Shown: positions 17,501 through 26,078, counted from the stretch's first letter. The stretch: DNA of 64,000 nt from Rathayibacter sp. VKM Ac-2857 (GCF_013205025.1 NZ_JABMLE010000002.1:605556-669555); one strand, 5' to 3'. Numbers and translations: made by a program. The notes: generated by a model not told the origin, from the sequence alone.

Positions 17501-17641
17501 GGCGACCCGTCCGGCGACGGCGTCACCCACTCGACCGACAGCACCCCCGGCCCCGGCGCCGGCACGGTCGACGGCCTCGAGACGAAGCTGCCGACCGGCT
17601 CGACGGTCGTCGGCGGACCGGGCAGGGGTGACGACGCATGA
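14585..17641 (+). CDS. mnhA: Mrp/Mnh Na+/H+ antiporter subunit A with fused subunit B domain
   Basis: A 1018-residue membrane protein and first gene of the antiporter operon. The N-terminal roughly 480 residues form a proton-pumping NADH-dehydrogenase-like (NuoL) domain with FVFWEATSVLSYLLIG, AFSKSALVPFHFWLPAAMAAPTP-type motif and HALFKALLFL. The central part carries the MrpA-specific C-terminal domain. Residues from about 820 are an MrpB domain (MIVSVYLLFTGHNTPGGGF and later LFDIGVYLIVIG). Fusion of A and B is usual in actinobacteria. ATG at 14585 is preceded by GGGGAGG; an adjacent in-frame GTG at 14582 is an alternative. The complex exports Na+ for pH and salt homeostasis. The stop overlaps mnhC by ATGA. 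Confidence 0.96.
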   Translation: MLLTLAITFALAVITPWVVDRFGPKVFYALALVPAATFVSTAASLPTVLAGGELREEIPWIPSLDIALSFRLDALSIVLALVVSGVGALVLAYCGSYFTRDEPSLGRFAALLFAFAGVMYGLVTADDVIILFVFWEATSVLSYLLIGHYSGRKESRGAGLQALLVTTLGGLAMLVGVIILIVESGTSSLAGIVAAAPSGPIVSVALVLVLLGAFSKSALVPFHFWLPAAMAAPTPVSAYLHAAAMVKAGIYLVARLAPGFADDAVWLPVIVSVGVWTMLVGGWRSLRQYDLKLVLAYGTVSQLGFLTVAVGFGSRDAALAGLTLLIGHALFKALLFLTVGIVDHRAGTRDLRKLSGLGRQAPVLAGAALLGVLSMAGIPPLLGFVAKEAVFTSLLSAIEQGSFWAWVALIGLVLGSILTVAYSARFFWGAFARKKGLEDTHLHAEPWTFTAPTVVLAVASVVGGIGASLLDPLVAVYADTLPYGAPDADPQLAAAAEESDHGGYHLALWHGFEPALALSALVIAIGLILFAKRIAVARIQSKVPNTIDSAEGYWATVRWLDRVASTVTEFVQRGSLPRYLTVIFAVFVLGVGGAAALNRTWPGDLVFWDSPGQLAVAAVMILAAILCAIARNRVAAVLLAGATGYGMVALFAIQGAPDLALTQALIETITLVVFVLVLRRLPTRIAQKHQPMRKRLRAVIGIMVGAVMALAATVALGARTAAPISVDLPRLAYEEGKGRNIVNVLLVDIRAWDTMGEISVLVVVATGVASLIFLSSRAGGAPRLEHQSAADREERATDLTAPSADAEKTGDRGSWLVAGRTLRPENRSIVLEVLVRLLFHPAMIVSVYLLFTGHNTPGGGFAGGLLAGLALVARYLAGGRFELGEAAPIDAGKVLGLGLLFAVGTAVSSLAFGLEVLESSWLDLYLPVLGELHLGTSTLFDIGVYLIVIGLTLDILRSLGGEVDRHGEEAEQGDPSGDGVTHSTDSTPGPGAGTVDGLETKLPTGSTVVGGPGRGDDA

Positions 17642-18138
17642 GCATCACCCTCGTCCTCGTCGTCGTGATGGCGGTGCTGTACGCCGCGGGCGTCTACCAG
17701 ATGCTCGAGCGCAGCCTCACCCGGATCCTGATCGGCTTCCTCCTGGTCGGCAACGCGACGAACATCCTGATCCTGCTGATGGCGGGCCGCTCGGGCCTCG
17801 CGCCGTTCGTCACCGACGACGGCCGCTCCTACGAGCAGATCGCCGAGGAGATGGCCGACCCGCTGCCGCAGGCGCTGATCCTGACGGCGATCGTGATCAC
17901 CTTCGGAGTGTCCGCCTTCCTCCTCGCGATGATCTACCGGCGCTGGCGCCTCGCCAACGCCGACCAGGTCGAGGACGACGAGACCGACGCCTCCGTCCGC
18001 GCGGACGCGGCCGGCATCTCGGCGCAGACCACCGCGGACGATCGGGCCCTCGACGTCCTGCTCGAATCCAGCGACGAGGGCACCGCCGACAAGCACGCCG
18101 AGAGCGCCATGACCGACGACAGGAAGGAGGACCGATGA
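17638..18138 (+). CDS. mnhC: Mrp/Mnh antiporter subunit C
   Basis: A 166-residue NuoK-like subunit with three membrane helices and the conserved GFLLVGNATNILILLMAGR segment. The C-terminal roughly 55 residues form an extra acidic cytoplasmic tail beyond the usual length (about 115). It overlaps mnhA by four bases at its start and mnhD by four at its end, with AGGAAGGAGG before the mnhD start lying inside its last codons. Confidence 0.95.
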   Translation: MSITLVLVVVMAVLYAAGVYQMLERSLTRILIGFLLVGNATNILILLMAGRSGLAPFVTDDGRSYEQIAEEMADPLPQALILTAIVITFGVSAFLLAMIYRRWRLANADQVEDDETDASVRADAAGISAQTTADDRALDVLLESSDEGTADKHAESAMTDDRKEDR

Positions 18139-19730
18139 ACGTGCTGATCCCCCTCGTCGTCACCCTCCCCCTGCTGGGAGCCGCCGTCGCGCTGGTCCTC
18201 GGCCGGCACCGCCGCGCGCAGATCACCGTCAACATCGTCACGCTGTCGACGGTCCTGGTGATCTCCTCCGTGCTGCTCGTCCTCGTCCTCACTGGTCAGG
18301 AGGGCGGCAGCGCCGTCTACGTGGGCGGCTGGGAGCCGCCGTGGGGCATCGTGCTGGTCGTCGATCCGCTCGCCGCCCTGATGCTCGTGATCACCTCGGT
18401 GACCCTGCTCGGCGTCCTGCTGTTCTCGGTCGGCCAGGGCCTGGTCGACGGCAACCGCGAGACGCCGGTCACGATCTTCCACCCGACCTACCTGATCCTC
18501 TCGGCCGGCATCCTCAACGCCTTCGTCGCGGGCGACCTCTTCAACCTCTACGTCGGCTTCGAGATCCTGCTCGCGGCGAGCTACGTGCTGATCACCCTCG
18601 GCGGCACCGCGCCCCGCATCCGGGCGGGCACGACCTACGTGGTCGTCAGCCTGGTCTCGAGCGTGTTCTTCCTCTCCGCGATCGGGCTGCTCTACGGCGC
18701 CACCGGCACCGTCAACATGGCGCAGCTGTCGATCCGCATCGCCGAGCTGCCCGCCGACGTCCAGCTCGTGCTGCACGTGGTGCTGCTGCTCGGCTTCGGC
18801 ATCAAGGCCGCGGTCTTCCCGCTGTCGTTCTGGCTGCCCGACTCCTACCCCACGGCTCCGGCACCGGTCACCGCCGTCTTCGCCGGCCTGCTCACCAAGG
18901 TCGGCGTCTACGCGCTCATCCGCACCGAGACGCTGCTCTTCCCGGGCGGCAGGCTGACGGAAGTGCTGATGGTGGTCGCGCTGCTGACGCTGATCGTGGG
19001 CATCCTCGGCGCCGTCGCGCAGGCCGACATCAAGCGGATGCTCTCCTTCACGCTGGTCTCGCACATCGGCTACATGGTCTTCGGCATCGCGATCGGCACG
19101 GAGGCGGGCTACGCCGCGACGATCTTCTACGTGATCCACCACATCACGGTGCAGACCACGCTCTTCCTCGCGACCGGGCTGATCGAGCGCGTCGGCGGCA
19201 CCACCTCGATCCTCCGGCTCGGCGGACTGCTGAAGGCCTCGCCGCTGCTCGCGCTGCTCTACTTCATCCCCGCGATGAACCTCGGCGGCATCCCGCCCTT
19301 CACCGGCTTCCTCGGCAAGGTCGGCCTCTTCGTCGCCGGCACCGAGTCGGCCGCCGACCAGCCGTCCTGGCTGATCTGGGCGGTCATCGCCGCGGGCGCT
19401 GTCACCTCGCTGCTCACCCTCTACGCGGTCGCCCGCGTCTGGAACATGGCGTTCTGGCGCCGCCAGGAGGAGGTGCCCGGCTACGAGTCGCCGCTGATCG
19501 ACCAGCTGCAGGAGGACCCGCACGACACGGGCACGGTCCGCACCCGGCACTCGCCGCCGATGATGGTCCTCGCGACCGCCGGCATGGTCGTCTTCGGCGT
19601 CGGCCTGACGATCGCCGCCGGTCCGCTCTACGACGCCAGCGAGCAGGCCGCCGCCGCGATCGCCGACCCGTCCACCTACATCGCCACCGTCTACCGCGAC
19701 TCGTCCTTCGGAGAGGAGGGCCCCCGATGA
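18135..19730 (+). CDS. mnhD: Mrp/Mnh antiporter subunit D
   Basis: A 531-residue NuoM/NuoN-like subunit with about 14 hydrophobic segments. Family motifs include GDLFNLYVGFEILL, GIKAAVFPLSFWLPDSYPTA (the key lysine in GIKAA), and AQADIKRMLSFTLVSHIGYM. It is one of the two proton-translocating subunits of the Mrp complex. The start at 18135 is set by the ATGA overlap and a strong AGGAAGGAGG site. A hydrophilic insertion near residues 435-465 precedes the last helices. Confidence 0.96.
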   Translation: MNVLIPLVVTLPLLGAAVALVLGRHRRAQITVNIVTLSTVLVISSVLLVLVLTGQEGGSAVYVGGWEPPWGIVLVVDPLAALMLVITSVTLLGVLLFSVGQGLVDGNRETPVTIFHPTYLILSAGILNAFVAGDLFNLYVGFEILLAASYVLITLGGTAPRIRAGTTYVVVSLVSSVFFLSAIGLLYGATGTVNMAQLSIRIAELPADVQLVLHVVLLLGFGIKAAVFPLSFWLPDSYPTAPAPVTAVFAGLLTKVGVYALIRTETLLFPGGRLTEVLMVVALLTLIVGILGAVAQADIKRMLSFTLVSHIGYMVFGIAIGTEAGYAATIFYVIHHITVQTTLFLATGLIERVGGTTSILRLGGLLKASPLLALLYFIPAMNLGGIPPFTGFLGKVGLFVAGTESAADQPSWLIWAVIAAGAVTSLLTLYAVARVWNMAFWRRQEEVPGYESPLIDQLQEDPHDTGTVRTRHSPPMMVLATAGMVVFGVGLTIAAGPLYDASEQAAAAIADPSTYIATVYRDSSFGEEGPR

Positions 19731-20299
19731 GCCCCCGCCGCCGCGTCGACTTCTGGAACAAGTTCGCGATGTTCGTGACCCTCGTCGGGATCTGGGTGCT
19801 GCTCTGGGACGACGTCTCGGTGCTCTCGATCGTCTCGGGCTTCCTGGTCGCGCTGATCATCACGCGCGTCTTCTACCTGCCGCCGGTCGAGTTCTCCAAC
19901 CGGGTGAACCCCTGGTACCTGGTCGTCTTCCTCCTGCGCCTCGCGCTCGACATCGCGATCGCCTCGGTGCGGGTCTCGTACCAGATCCTCACCCTGCCGG
20001 TCCCCGTGCACAACGCGATCGTGGCCGTGCACCTGCGCAGCCGCTCCGAGGGGATGCTGGTCTGGACGACCGAGGCCGTCTCGCTCGTCCCCGGCTCGCT
20101 CGTGATCGACGTCGACCCCCAGCTGAACGTGCTCTACCTGCACGTGCTCGGCGTGACGCACGACGAGGGCCACCGGATCGACGAGGTCCGCCGCACGGTC
20201 CTGCGCACCGAGGCGCGCATCGTCCGGGCCATCGGCTCGCGCGAGGACGTCGCCCGCGTCGGCGAGCCGCTGGGCGAGAACGCGGGGGTGCTCCGATGA
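19727..20299 (+). CDS. mnhE: Mrp/Mnh antiporter subunit E
   Basis: A 190-residue subunit with two N-terminal hydrophobic helices, the conserved NPWYLVVFLLRLALDI region and TTEAVSLVPGSLVIDVD, which are hallmarks of MnhE. It overlaps mnhD and mnhF by ATGA. MrpE is needed for full activity of the complex rather than for proton transfer itself. Confidence 0.94.
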   Translation: MSPRRRVDFWNKFAMFVTLVGIWVLLWDDVSVLSIVSGFLVALIITRVFYLPPVEFSNRVNPWYLVVFLLRLALDIAIASVRVSYQILTLPVPVHNAIVAVHLRSRSEGMLVWTTEAVSLVPGSLVIDVDPQLNVLYLHVLGVTHDEGHRIDEVRRTVLRTEARIVRAIGSREDVARVGEPLGENAGVLR

Positions 20300-20562
20300 T
20301 CGAGTGGCTCGTCTGGATCCTGGTGCCGATCTTCGGAGCGGCCGCTCTGCTCTCGCTCGTGCGCATCCTGATCGGCCCGTCGGTCCTGGACCGCGTGGTC
20401 GCGGCCGACGTGCTCGTCGCCACGATCCTCTGTGGTCTGGGTGCCGAGATGGCGATCAACCACCACGCGACGACGCTGCCGGTCGCGCTCGGGCTCGCGC
20501 TGTTCGCGGTCTTCGGCTCGATCAGCGTCGCCAAGTTCATGGCCAACCGCGAGGAGGACTGA
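20296..20562 (+). CDS. mnhF: Mrp/Mnh antiporter subunit F
   Basis: An 88-residue protein with three hydrophobic helices and the MnhF motif RILIGPSVLDRVVAADVL. Length matches the family. It follows mnhE with a four-base overlap and ends one base before the mnhG ATG. Confidence 0.94.
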   Translation: MIEWLVWILVPIFGAAALLSLVRILIGPSVLDRVVAADVLVATILCGLGAEMAINHHATTLPVALGLALFAVFGSISVAKFMANREED

Positions 20563-20563
20563 C

Positions 20564-21016
20564 ATGGACGTGCTCCTCAACGTCGTCACCGCCGTGCTCG
20601 TCATCGTCGGCGCCCTGCTCTCGCTGGTCGCCGCGATCGGCCTGCTCCGCTTCGGCGACCTGCTCTCGCGGATGCACGCGGGGACGAAGCCCCAGGTGCT
20701 CGGGATCATCTGCGTGATGCTGGCCGTCGCGATCCGGAACCCCGGCTTCGCCGCGGCGGGCACCGTCATCCTGGTCATCGGCTTCCAGCTGCTGACCGTG
20801 CCGATCTCGGCGCACATGGTGGGTCGCGCGGCGTATCGCGCCGAGGCGGTGTCGGCCGGCTACCTCGTCTCGGACGAGCTCGCCGAGGCCGTGCAGCGTG
20901 CCGACGACGCCGCGCGGGCGACGGGTCCGGAGACGGCGCACGCCTCCGAGGAGGCCGCGCAGCGCTCGAGCGCCCCGCAGCCCGAGGACGAGGACGGCCC
21001 GGCCGCGACGGCCTAG
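20564..21016 (+). CDS. mnhG: Mrp/Mnh antiporter subunit G
   Basis: A 150-residue subunit with the MnhG signature GLLRFGDLLSRMHAGTKPQ and three hydrophobic helices, followed by an acidic, Ala/Glu-rich tail of about 50 residues. The start at 20564 follows GAGGAGG and the mnhF stop. It is the last gene of the operon. Its stop codon overlaps the stop of a small convergent gene on the minus strand. Confidence 0.94.
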   Translation: MDVLLNVVTAVLVIVGALLSLVAAIGLLRFGDLLSRMHAGTKPQVLGIICVMLAVAIRNPGFAAAGTVILVIGFQLLTVPISAHMVGRAAYRAEAVSAGYLVSDELAEAVQRADDAARATGPETAHASEEAAQRSSAPQPEDEDGPAATA

Positions 21017-21162
21017 CCGCCGGTCATCGTCCGCAGCGCGTAGCCGCCGACGGCGAGGGTCACCGCGAACAGCCCGCCGATCAGCAGCAGCAGCAGCGGC
21101 ACCACCCAGAGCAGGGCCTTCCGGCGTCGGGCGCGGGCGGCTTCCGGGGTCTCTTCGCTCAC
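21013..21162 (-). CDS. 49-residue single-pass membrane protein
   Basis: GTG at 21162 opens a short frame: about 15 charged residues (SEETPEAARARRRK), one hydrophobic helix (ALLWVVPLLLLLIGGLFAV) and a short tail ending YALRTMTGG. On the minus strand a TAGGGT hexamer lies 6 bases before the GTG, the leaderless pattern of many genes here. The stop overlaps the mnhG stop head-to-head. I do not recognise it. Coding potential rests on the -10 spacing and the clean membrane-protein pattern. Confidence 0.6.
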   Translation of the reverse strand: MSEETPEAARARRRKALLWVVPLLLLLIGGLFAVTLAVGGYALRTMTGG

Positions 21163-21233
21163 CCGTCGACCCTAGGCCAGGCGGCGCCTCGGCCAGGCCC
21201 GCCCGCTCCGGACCGCCCGCTACCCTGGATGCC

Positions 21234-22997
21234 ATGACCCTGGACTCCGCTCTCTCCGGCGCGCCCGAGAACCCCCCTGCGTCCGAGAACTCCCCCGCGT
21301 CCGAGAACTCCCCCGTCTCGTTCCCGGAGGCGGCCGGCCGGCCCGGTGCGGAGTGGTGGCGCACCGCCGTCATCTACCAGATCTACCCGCGCTCCTTCGC
21401 GGACGCCGACGGCGACGGCATCGGCGACCTCCCCGGCATCACCTCGCGACTCGACAGCCTGGCCGAGCTCGGCATCGACGCGATCTGGCTCTCGCCCTTC
21501 ATGACCTCGCCGCAGAAGGACGCCGGCTACGACGTCGCCGACTACTGCGACGTCGACCCGCTCTTCGGCACGCTGGCCGACTTCGACGCGATGCTCGCCC
21601 GCGCCCACGCGCTCGGGATCCGTGTGATCGTCGACCTCGTCCCGAACCACTCCTCGAGTGCGCACCGCTGGTTCCAGGCCGCGCTGGCCGCTCCCGCCGG
21701 CAGTGACGAGCGCGCCCGCTACCTCTTCCGCGACGGCCGCGGCGCCGCCGGCGAGTTGCCGCCGAACAACTGGGAGTCGGTCTTCGGCGGCCCCGCCTGG
21801 ACCCGCGTCACCGAGCCCGACGGCACGCCCGGCCAGTGGTATCTGCACCTCTTCGACACCTCGCAGCCCGACTTCGACTGGACGAACGAGTGGGTGCGCG
21901 AGCGCTTCCGCGAGGTCCTGCGCTTCTGGCTCGACCGCGGCGTCGACGGCTTCCGGGTCGACGTGGCGCACGGCATGATCAAGGCCGAGGGCCTGCCCGA
22001 CTACACCCCGCCCGCCGACAGCGGCTCGATGGGCGGCGTGGCGCCGGGCGACGACGCCGAGCCCGTCACCGCTCCCTACTGGGCGCAGGACGGCGTGCAC
22101 GAGATCTACCGCGACTGGCACGCCCTGCTCGCCGAGTACCCGGCCGACAGAGTGCTCTGCGCGGAGGCCTGGGTGCAGCCGCTCTCCAAGCTCGCCCGCT
22201 GGGTGCGCCCCGACGAGATGCACCAGGCCTTCAACTTCGCCTACCTCGAGACGCCGTGGGGCGGGCCCGCGCTGCGCGACATCATCGACTCCTCGCTGAG
22301 CTCGTTCGCCGCGGTCGGCGCCCCCTCCACCTGGGTGCTCTCGAACCACGACGTCGTCCGCCACGCGAGCCGCCTCGCCCTCACCGCCGACAACCCGCAG
22401 GGCTACGGCATCGGCCCGCGCACGCCCGGTCTCCCCGACCCGGTGCTCGGCCTCCGCCGCGCGCGGGCCGCGACCGCGCTGATGCTCGCGCTGCCCGGCT
22501 CCGCCTACGTCTACCAGGGCGAGGAGCTCGGCCTGCCCGAGGCGATCGACCTGCCCGACGCGGCGCGTCAGGACCCGACCTGGTTCCGCACGCACGGCGA
22601 GCGCTACGGCCGTGACGGCTGCCGGGTGCCCCTGCCCTGGGAGGCGGAAGCGCCCGCCTACGGCTTCAACGACTCCGGTGACTCCTGGCTCCCGCAGCCC
22701 GGCGACTGGGCGCCCTTCGCCCGCGACCGCCAGCGCGGCGTCGAGGGGTCGACGCTCGAGCTCTACCGGGCGCTGCTCGCGGTGCGCCGCGCGGAGGACC
22801 TCGGCTCGGGCGCGATCGAGTGGCTCGAGGGCTACCCGGAGGACGTCGTGGCGTTCCGCAACGGCGGCGTCACCGTGATCGCCAACACCGGCTCGTCGCT
22901 CGTCGAGCTGCCGGTCGGCACGGTCGTGGTCTCCTCGGAGGAGCTGCACGAGCCGGCGCTGCCGGGCGACACGACGGTCTGGCTGCGCGAGGGCTGA
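21234..22997 (+). CDS. GH13 alpha-glucosidase
   Basis: A 587-residue cytoplasmic glycoside hydrolase of family 13 that cleaves terminal alpha-glucosides of short oligosaccharides. It has [33 protein letters not shown] and the catalytic residues Asp243 (GFRVDVAHG), Glu311 (VLCAEAWV) and Asp373 (SNHD). The N-terminal roughly 30 residues are a disordered Pro/Ser/Asn stretch encoded by tandem 18-bp repeats (21261-21314) and are not part of the fold. TACCCT lies 7 bases before the ATG, suggesting a leaderless mRNA. The gene is divergent from the 49-residue membrane protein gene. Confidence 0.93.
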   Translation: MTLDSALSGAPENPPASENSPASENSPVSFPEAAGRPGAEWWRTAVIYQIYPRSFADADGDGIGDLPGITSRLDSLAELGIDAIWLSPFMTSPQKDAGYDVADYCDVDPLFGTLADFDAMLARAHALGIRVIVDLVPNHSSSAHRWFQAALAAPAGSDERARYLFRDGRGAAGELPPNNWESVFGGPAWTRVTEPDGTPGQWYLHLFDTSQPDFDWTNEWVRERFREVLRFWLDRGVDGFRVDVAHGMIKAEGLPDYTPPADSGSMGGVAPGDDAEPVTAPYWAQDGVHEIYRDWHALLAEYPADRVLCAEAWVQPLSKLARWVRPDEMHQAFNFAYLETPWGGPALRDIIDSSLSSFAAVGAPSTWVLSNHDVVRHASRLALTADNPQGYGIGPRTPGLPDPVLGLRRARAATALMLALPGSAYVYQGEELGLPEAIDLPDAARQDPTWFRTHGERYGRDGCRVPLPWEAEAPAYGFNDSGDSWLPQPGDWAPFARDRQRGVEGSTLELYRALLAVRRAEDLGSGAIEWLEGYPEDVVAFRNGGVTVIANTGSSLVELPVGTVVVSSEELHEPALPGDTTVWLREG

Positions 22998-23027
22998 TCC
23001 CGGGCCTGGCGACGCCGCGCGCGGGGC

Positions 23028-23981
23028 TCAGCGCCCGGCGTTCGCCTTGAGCCAGAGGTACGAGTCCACCTTGGTCACGCCGTCGAGGCGGATCTCGAAG
23101 TGCAGGTGCGGTCCGGTCGACATGCCGGTCGTGCCGACGAGGCCGAGCAGCTGGCCGACCTTGACCGGGTCGCCCTCGTTGACCGCCGCGCTGCCGTGCT
23201 GCATGTGAGCGTAGACGCTCGAGACGAGCTGGCCGTCGATCTCGTGGTCGACGATGACGTGCACGCCGAGCGAGCCCTCGCCGTCGATCACGGTGCGGAC
23301 CACGCCGTCGGCGATCGCCTGGATCGGCGAGCCGTTGCCCGGGTTGAAGTCGGTGCCGCCGTGGTTGACCGAGCAGCCCGCGCAGTTGCGGTAGCCGAAG
23401 CGGTCGCCCACCGGCACGCCGACCGCGAAGGGCCACTGGATCGAGGCGTTCGGGTCGTTGGTGAAGCCGGCGTCGGAGGTGCGGACGATCGCGGACACAT
23501 CGGTCTGCGTCTTGCGCTCCTGCACGCCGAAGCCGTCGCGGGCTACGGTCTCGGCGCTGACCTCGCCGGTGGTGAAGGACTGCGAGCCGCGGTCCACGGT
23601 GCCGCCGGGCGCGACGACGAGGTTCTGCGCCTGCACCTCCTCGGCCGTGAGGAGCGACGTGGCCGGCAGCGAGGTCGCGGCGACCATCGCGGCGACGAAC
23701 GAGAGCGCGACGAGCCCGCCGATCCGGCGGCGGGAGCGGACGGGCCGGAGCGGTGCGACGCGGGGTGCGGCGACGGGCGCCGGCGGCGCGGAGCGGACGG
23801 TGGCGACGCGGAGCTCGGCGTCGCGGAGCTCGGCCGGGCTGGCGACGACTCCCTCGGCCTGCGCGTCGGCGGCGAGGGCCTGGGCGCGCTCGCGCTCGCG
23901 CAGCTCGCGACGGGTGAGGGGTGGGAGGGACTCGCCGGGGGTCGATGCGGAGGCAGCGGGCAAGGGCGAATCGGGGCTCAC
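23028..23981 (-). CDS. M23 family metallopeptidase (membrane-anchored cell-wall hydrolase)
   Basis: A 317-residue protein. An Arg/Glu-rich cytoplasmic N-terminus (1-86) leads to one membrane helix (about 87-107) and an extracytoplasmic domain. The LytM/M23 zinc site is intact: His207 and Asp211 (HGGTDF) with His294 in PHLHFEI. A CxxC pair (200-203) just before the first ligand could form a disulfide. It should cut peptidoglycan cross-bridges or regulate such an enzyme. The GTG at 23981 has only a weak ribosome site. It converges with the GH13 gene, leaving 30 bases between them. Confidence 0.9.
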   Translation of the reverse strand: MSPDSPLPAASASTPGESLPPLTRRELRERERAQALAADAQAEGVVASPAELRDAELRVATVRSAPPAPVAAPRVAPLRPVRSRRRIGGLVALSFVAAMVAATSLPATSLLTAEEVQAQNLVVAPGGTVDRGSQSFTTGEVSAETVARDGFGVQERKTQTDVSAIVRTSDAGFTNDPNASIQWPFAVGVPVGDRFGYRNCAGCSVNHGGTDFNPGNGSPIQAIADGVVRTVIDGEGSLGVHVIVDHEIDGQLVSSVYAHMQHGSAAVNEGDPVKVGQLLGLVGTTGMSTGPHLHFEIRLDGVTKVDSYLWLKANAGR

Positions 23982-24230
23982 GAAATCCGGATCTTCCGTC
24001 GGGGGCGGGGGACGAGCGGCGCTCCGCCAGGGAGTCGAAGCGCTTCTCGGGGATCCGCGACCGCATCCTGTGCGAATGTCACGAATTCATAAAGGATAAC
24101 CACGGACTCCCGAATCGGCCAGAGCGGGTCCGTGAGAGGCCGGATCCTCGTCGTCCGATCCGCGCTCGGCGCTCGGATCCTGCGTGATCATGCGCGCGCA
24201 TGCACCGACTCCGCGCGGACCGGGCCCCGG
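23982..24230 (-). promoter_or_regulatory. Upstream region of the M23 gene, with an AT-rich island
   Basis: No gene is seen in these 249 bases. The stretch 24075-24105 is distinctly AT-rich for this genome and contains, on the minus strand, TTATCCTTTATGAATTCGTG. It probably holds the promoter of the M23 peptidase gene, leaving a long 5' leader of about 90-100 bases. I could not recognise a riboswitch in it. Confidence 0.4.
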
Positions 24231-25043
24231 TCAGACCTCATCGGCGCGCAGCCGGCGCAGCAGAGCCTCGAGCTCGCTGAAGATCGGCTGCGGAGCCGCG
24301 ATCAGCAGCCCGTTGCCCGCAGGCCGGCCGTCGAAGCCCGCGACGACGGCTCCCGCCTCCTCCGCGACGAGGGCGCCGGCCGCGAGGTCCCACGGGTTCA
24401 GCCCGCGCTCGTAGTAGGCGTTGAGCGACCCGGAGGCGACCGAGCAGAGGTCGAGCGCCGCCGAGCCGATGCGGCGGATGTCGCGCACCGAGCCGAGCAG
24501 CTCCTGCACGACCGCGCCCTGGCGCATCCGGCGCGCGGCGTCATAGCCGAAGCCCGTGCCGACCAGGGCGAGCGAGAGCGAGGCGGGCGGAGCGACGTGC
24601 AGCGCGACCCCGTCCCGCTCGGCCCCGCCGCCACGGCTCGCGGTGTAGACCTCGCCGGTCGCCCCGTTCACGACCGCCCCGGCGAGCGCCGTCCAGGTCT
24701 CCGGGTCCGGCTCGCCCTCGACCACGGCGATGCTGACCGCGTAGGAGGGGATGCCGTAGAGGTAGTTGACCGTGCCGTCGATCGGATCGACGACCCAGGT
24801 GAGCCCGCTCGTCCCGCCACCCGCGCCCGACTCCTCGCCGAGGAAGCCGTCGTCCGGTCGCGCCTCGGCGAGCCGGCGGCGGATCAGCTGCTCGACCTCG
24901 CGATCGGCGGCCGTCACCACGTCCTCCGGCGACGACTTCGAGGCGGCGATCTCGACCCCGTCCTGGCGGCGCTGCCGGGCGAGGTGCGCCGCCTCGACGG
25001 CGATCGAGCGGGCGATGGCGAGGAGGGAGGCGTGGGCGCTCAT
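24231..25043 (-). CDS. Inositol monophosphatase family protein
   Basis: A 270-residue Mg2+-dependent, Li+-sensitive sugar-phosphate phosphatase. Metal-binding motifs are GEES (69-72), WVVDPIDGTVN (83-93) and WDLAAG (218-223), all intact. The likely substrate is inositol-1-phosphate (for mycothiol or phosphoinositides) or histidinol phosphate; neither can be chosen from sequence. A TAGGCT hexamer lies 7 bases upstream of the ATG, so the mRNA is probably leaderless. It is monocistronic and divergent from the NmrA-like gene. Confidence 0.92.
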   Translation of the reverse strand: MSAHASLLAIARSIAVEAAHLARQRRQDGVEIAASKSSPEDVVTAADREVEQLIRRRLAEARPDDGFLGEESGAGGGTSGLTWVVDPIDGTVNYLYGIPSYAVSIAVVEGEPDPETWTALAGAVVNGATGEVYTASRGGGAERDGVALHVAPPASLSLALVGTGFGYDAARRMRQGAVVQELLGSVRDIRRIGSAALDLCSVASGSLNAYYERGLNPWDLAAGALVAEEAGAVVAGFDGRPAGNGLLIAAPQPIFSELEALLRRLRADEV

Positions 25044-25148
25044 GCGTCCAGCCTAGGGACCGGCCGGGCGGAGCGCGGGGCAGGTGGACACCGGGGCGGG
25101 CGGAGCAGGGGACAGGCGCAGACCGGGCGGGCCGAGGATCATGGAGGC

Positions 25149-25997
25149 ATGAGCGCAGCCGTGACCCCCCAGCCCCCGATCGCCGTCACCGGAGCCACCG
25201 GGGCGGTGGGCGGCCGCGTCGCGCGCCTGCTCGCCGACGCCGGCCTCCCCCTCCGCCTCCTCGCCCGCGATCCGTCGCGCGCACCCGAGCTGCCGGGAGC
25301 GACGGCGGTGCGCTCCTCCTTCACCGATCCGGGCGACGCGCTCGACGGCGTCCGCCTCCTCCTGATGGTGTCGGCGGCCGAGAACGAGGACCGCCTCGCG
25401 GAGCACCTCTCGATGGTCGCGGCCGCCGCGCGCGCGGGCGTCGAGCACGTCGTCTACACGTCCTTCGCCGGCGCCTCCCCCACCGCGACCTTCACGCTCG
25501 CGCGCGACCACGCCGCGACGGAGGAGGCGATTCGCGCCTCCGGGATGGCCTGGACGTTCCTGCGCGACAACCTCTACCTCGACTTCGTCCCCGCGATGCT
25601 CGGCGACGACGGCGCGATCCGCGGCCCCGCCGGCACGGGACGCGCCGCGATCGTCGCCCGCGAGGACGTCGCTCGCGCGGCCGCCGCGATCCTGCGCGCC
25701 CCGGAGGAGCACCGCGGCGCGACCTACGAGCTCACCGGCCCCGAGGCGCTCACCTTCGACGAGATCGCCGCCGTCCTCACCGCCGCGGGCCGCCCCGCCG
25801 TCTTCGTCGACGAGACCCTCGAGGAGGCGCGCGCCTCCCGCCGCCGCTGGAACGCCCCCGACTGGCAGCTCGACGCCTGGATCAGCACCTACACCGCCGT
25901 CGCCGCCGGCGAGATGCAGCACGTCTCCGGCGACGTCGAGCGCCTGACGGGCCGCGCCCCGCTGTCCCTCGCGCAGTACCTCGCGGCGTCGCGCTAG
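25149..25997 (+). CDS. NmrA-like NAD(P)-binding protein
   Basis: A 282-residue atypical short-chain dehydrogenase-fold protein. The nucleotide-binding motif is VTGATGAVGGRVARLL (about 13-28), followed by LLARDPSRAPELPGA as in NmrA/QorB-like proteins. It lacks the YxxxK dehydrogenase pair at the usual place. TSFAGASP and RDNLYLDFVP fit the QOR2/NmrA group, which includes NAD(P)H:quinone reductases and redox-sensing regulators. The ATG at 25149 has a GGAGG only one base upstream, so initiation may depend on leaderless transcription. Confidence 0.85.
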   Translation: MSAAVTPQPPIAVTGATGAVGGRVARLLADAGLPLRLLARDPSRAPELPGATAVRSSFTDPGDALDGVRLLLMVSAAENEDRLAEHLSMVAAAARAGVEHVVYTSFAGASPTATFTLARDHAATEEAIRASGMAWTFLRDNLYLDFVPAMLGDDGAIRGPAGTGRAAIVAREDVARAAAAILRAPEEHRGATYELTGPEALTFDEIAAVLTAAGRPAVFVDETLEEARASRRRWNAPDWQLDAWISTYTAVAAGEMQHVSGDVERLTGRAPLSLAQYLAASR

Positions 25998-26017
25998 ACC
26001 GGTGTATCCATTTGCAC

Positions 26018-26061
26018 TAAAATAGTTCCTGAGATGCGGTGAGCATCATCCGAACTATTTT
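26018..26061. promoter_or_regulatory. Promoter and palindromic operator of hipBA
   Basis: AAAATAGTTC (26019-26028) and GAACTATTTT (26052-26061) form a perfect 10-bp inverted repeat with 23 bases between arms. The left arm overlaps a likely -10 box TAAAAT (26018-26023), which has TAGACC 17 bases upstream. HipB-type antitoxins bind spaced palindromes at their own promoter, so this is the expected autorepression site. Confidence 0.75.
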
Positions 26062-26078
26062 CTCAGGGGGTCGTCATC

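Noticed and set aside
14510..17530. 1006-codon minus-strand frame opposite mnhA
   Set aside because: It is a shadow of the mnhA coding frame, with composition almost only of Glu, Asp, Gly, Ala, Arg and Val and no recognisable motif.
23982..24230. Cyclic di-AMP (ydaO-type) riboswitch before the M23 peptidase
   Set aside because: Such riboswitches often precede actinobacterial cell-wall hydrolase genes, but I could not find the conserved core or paired elements in either strand.
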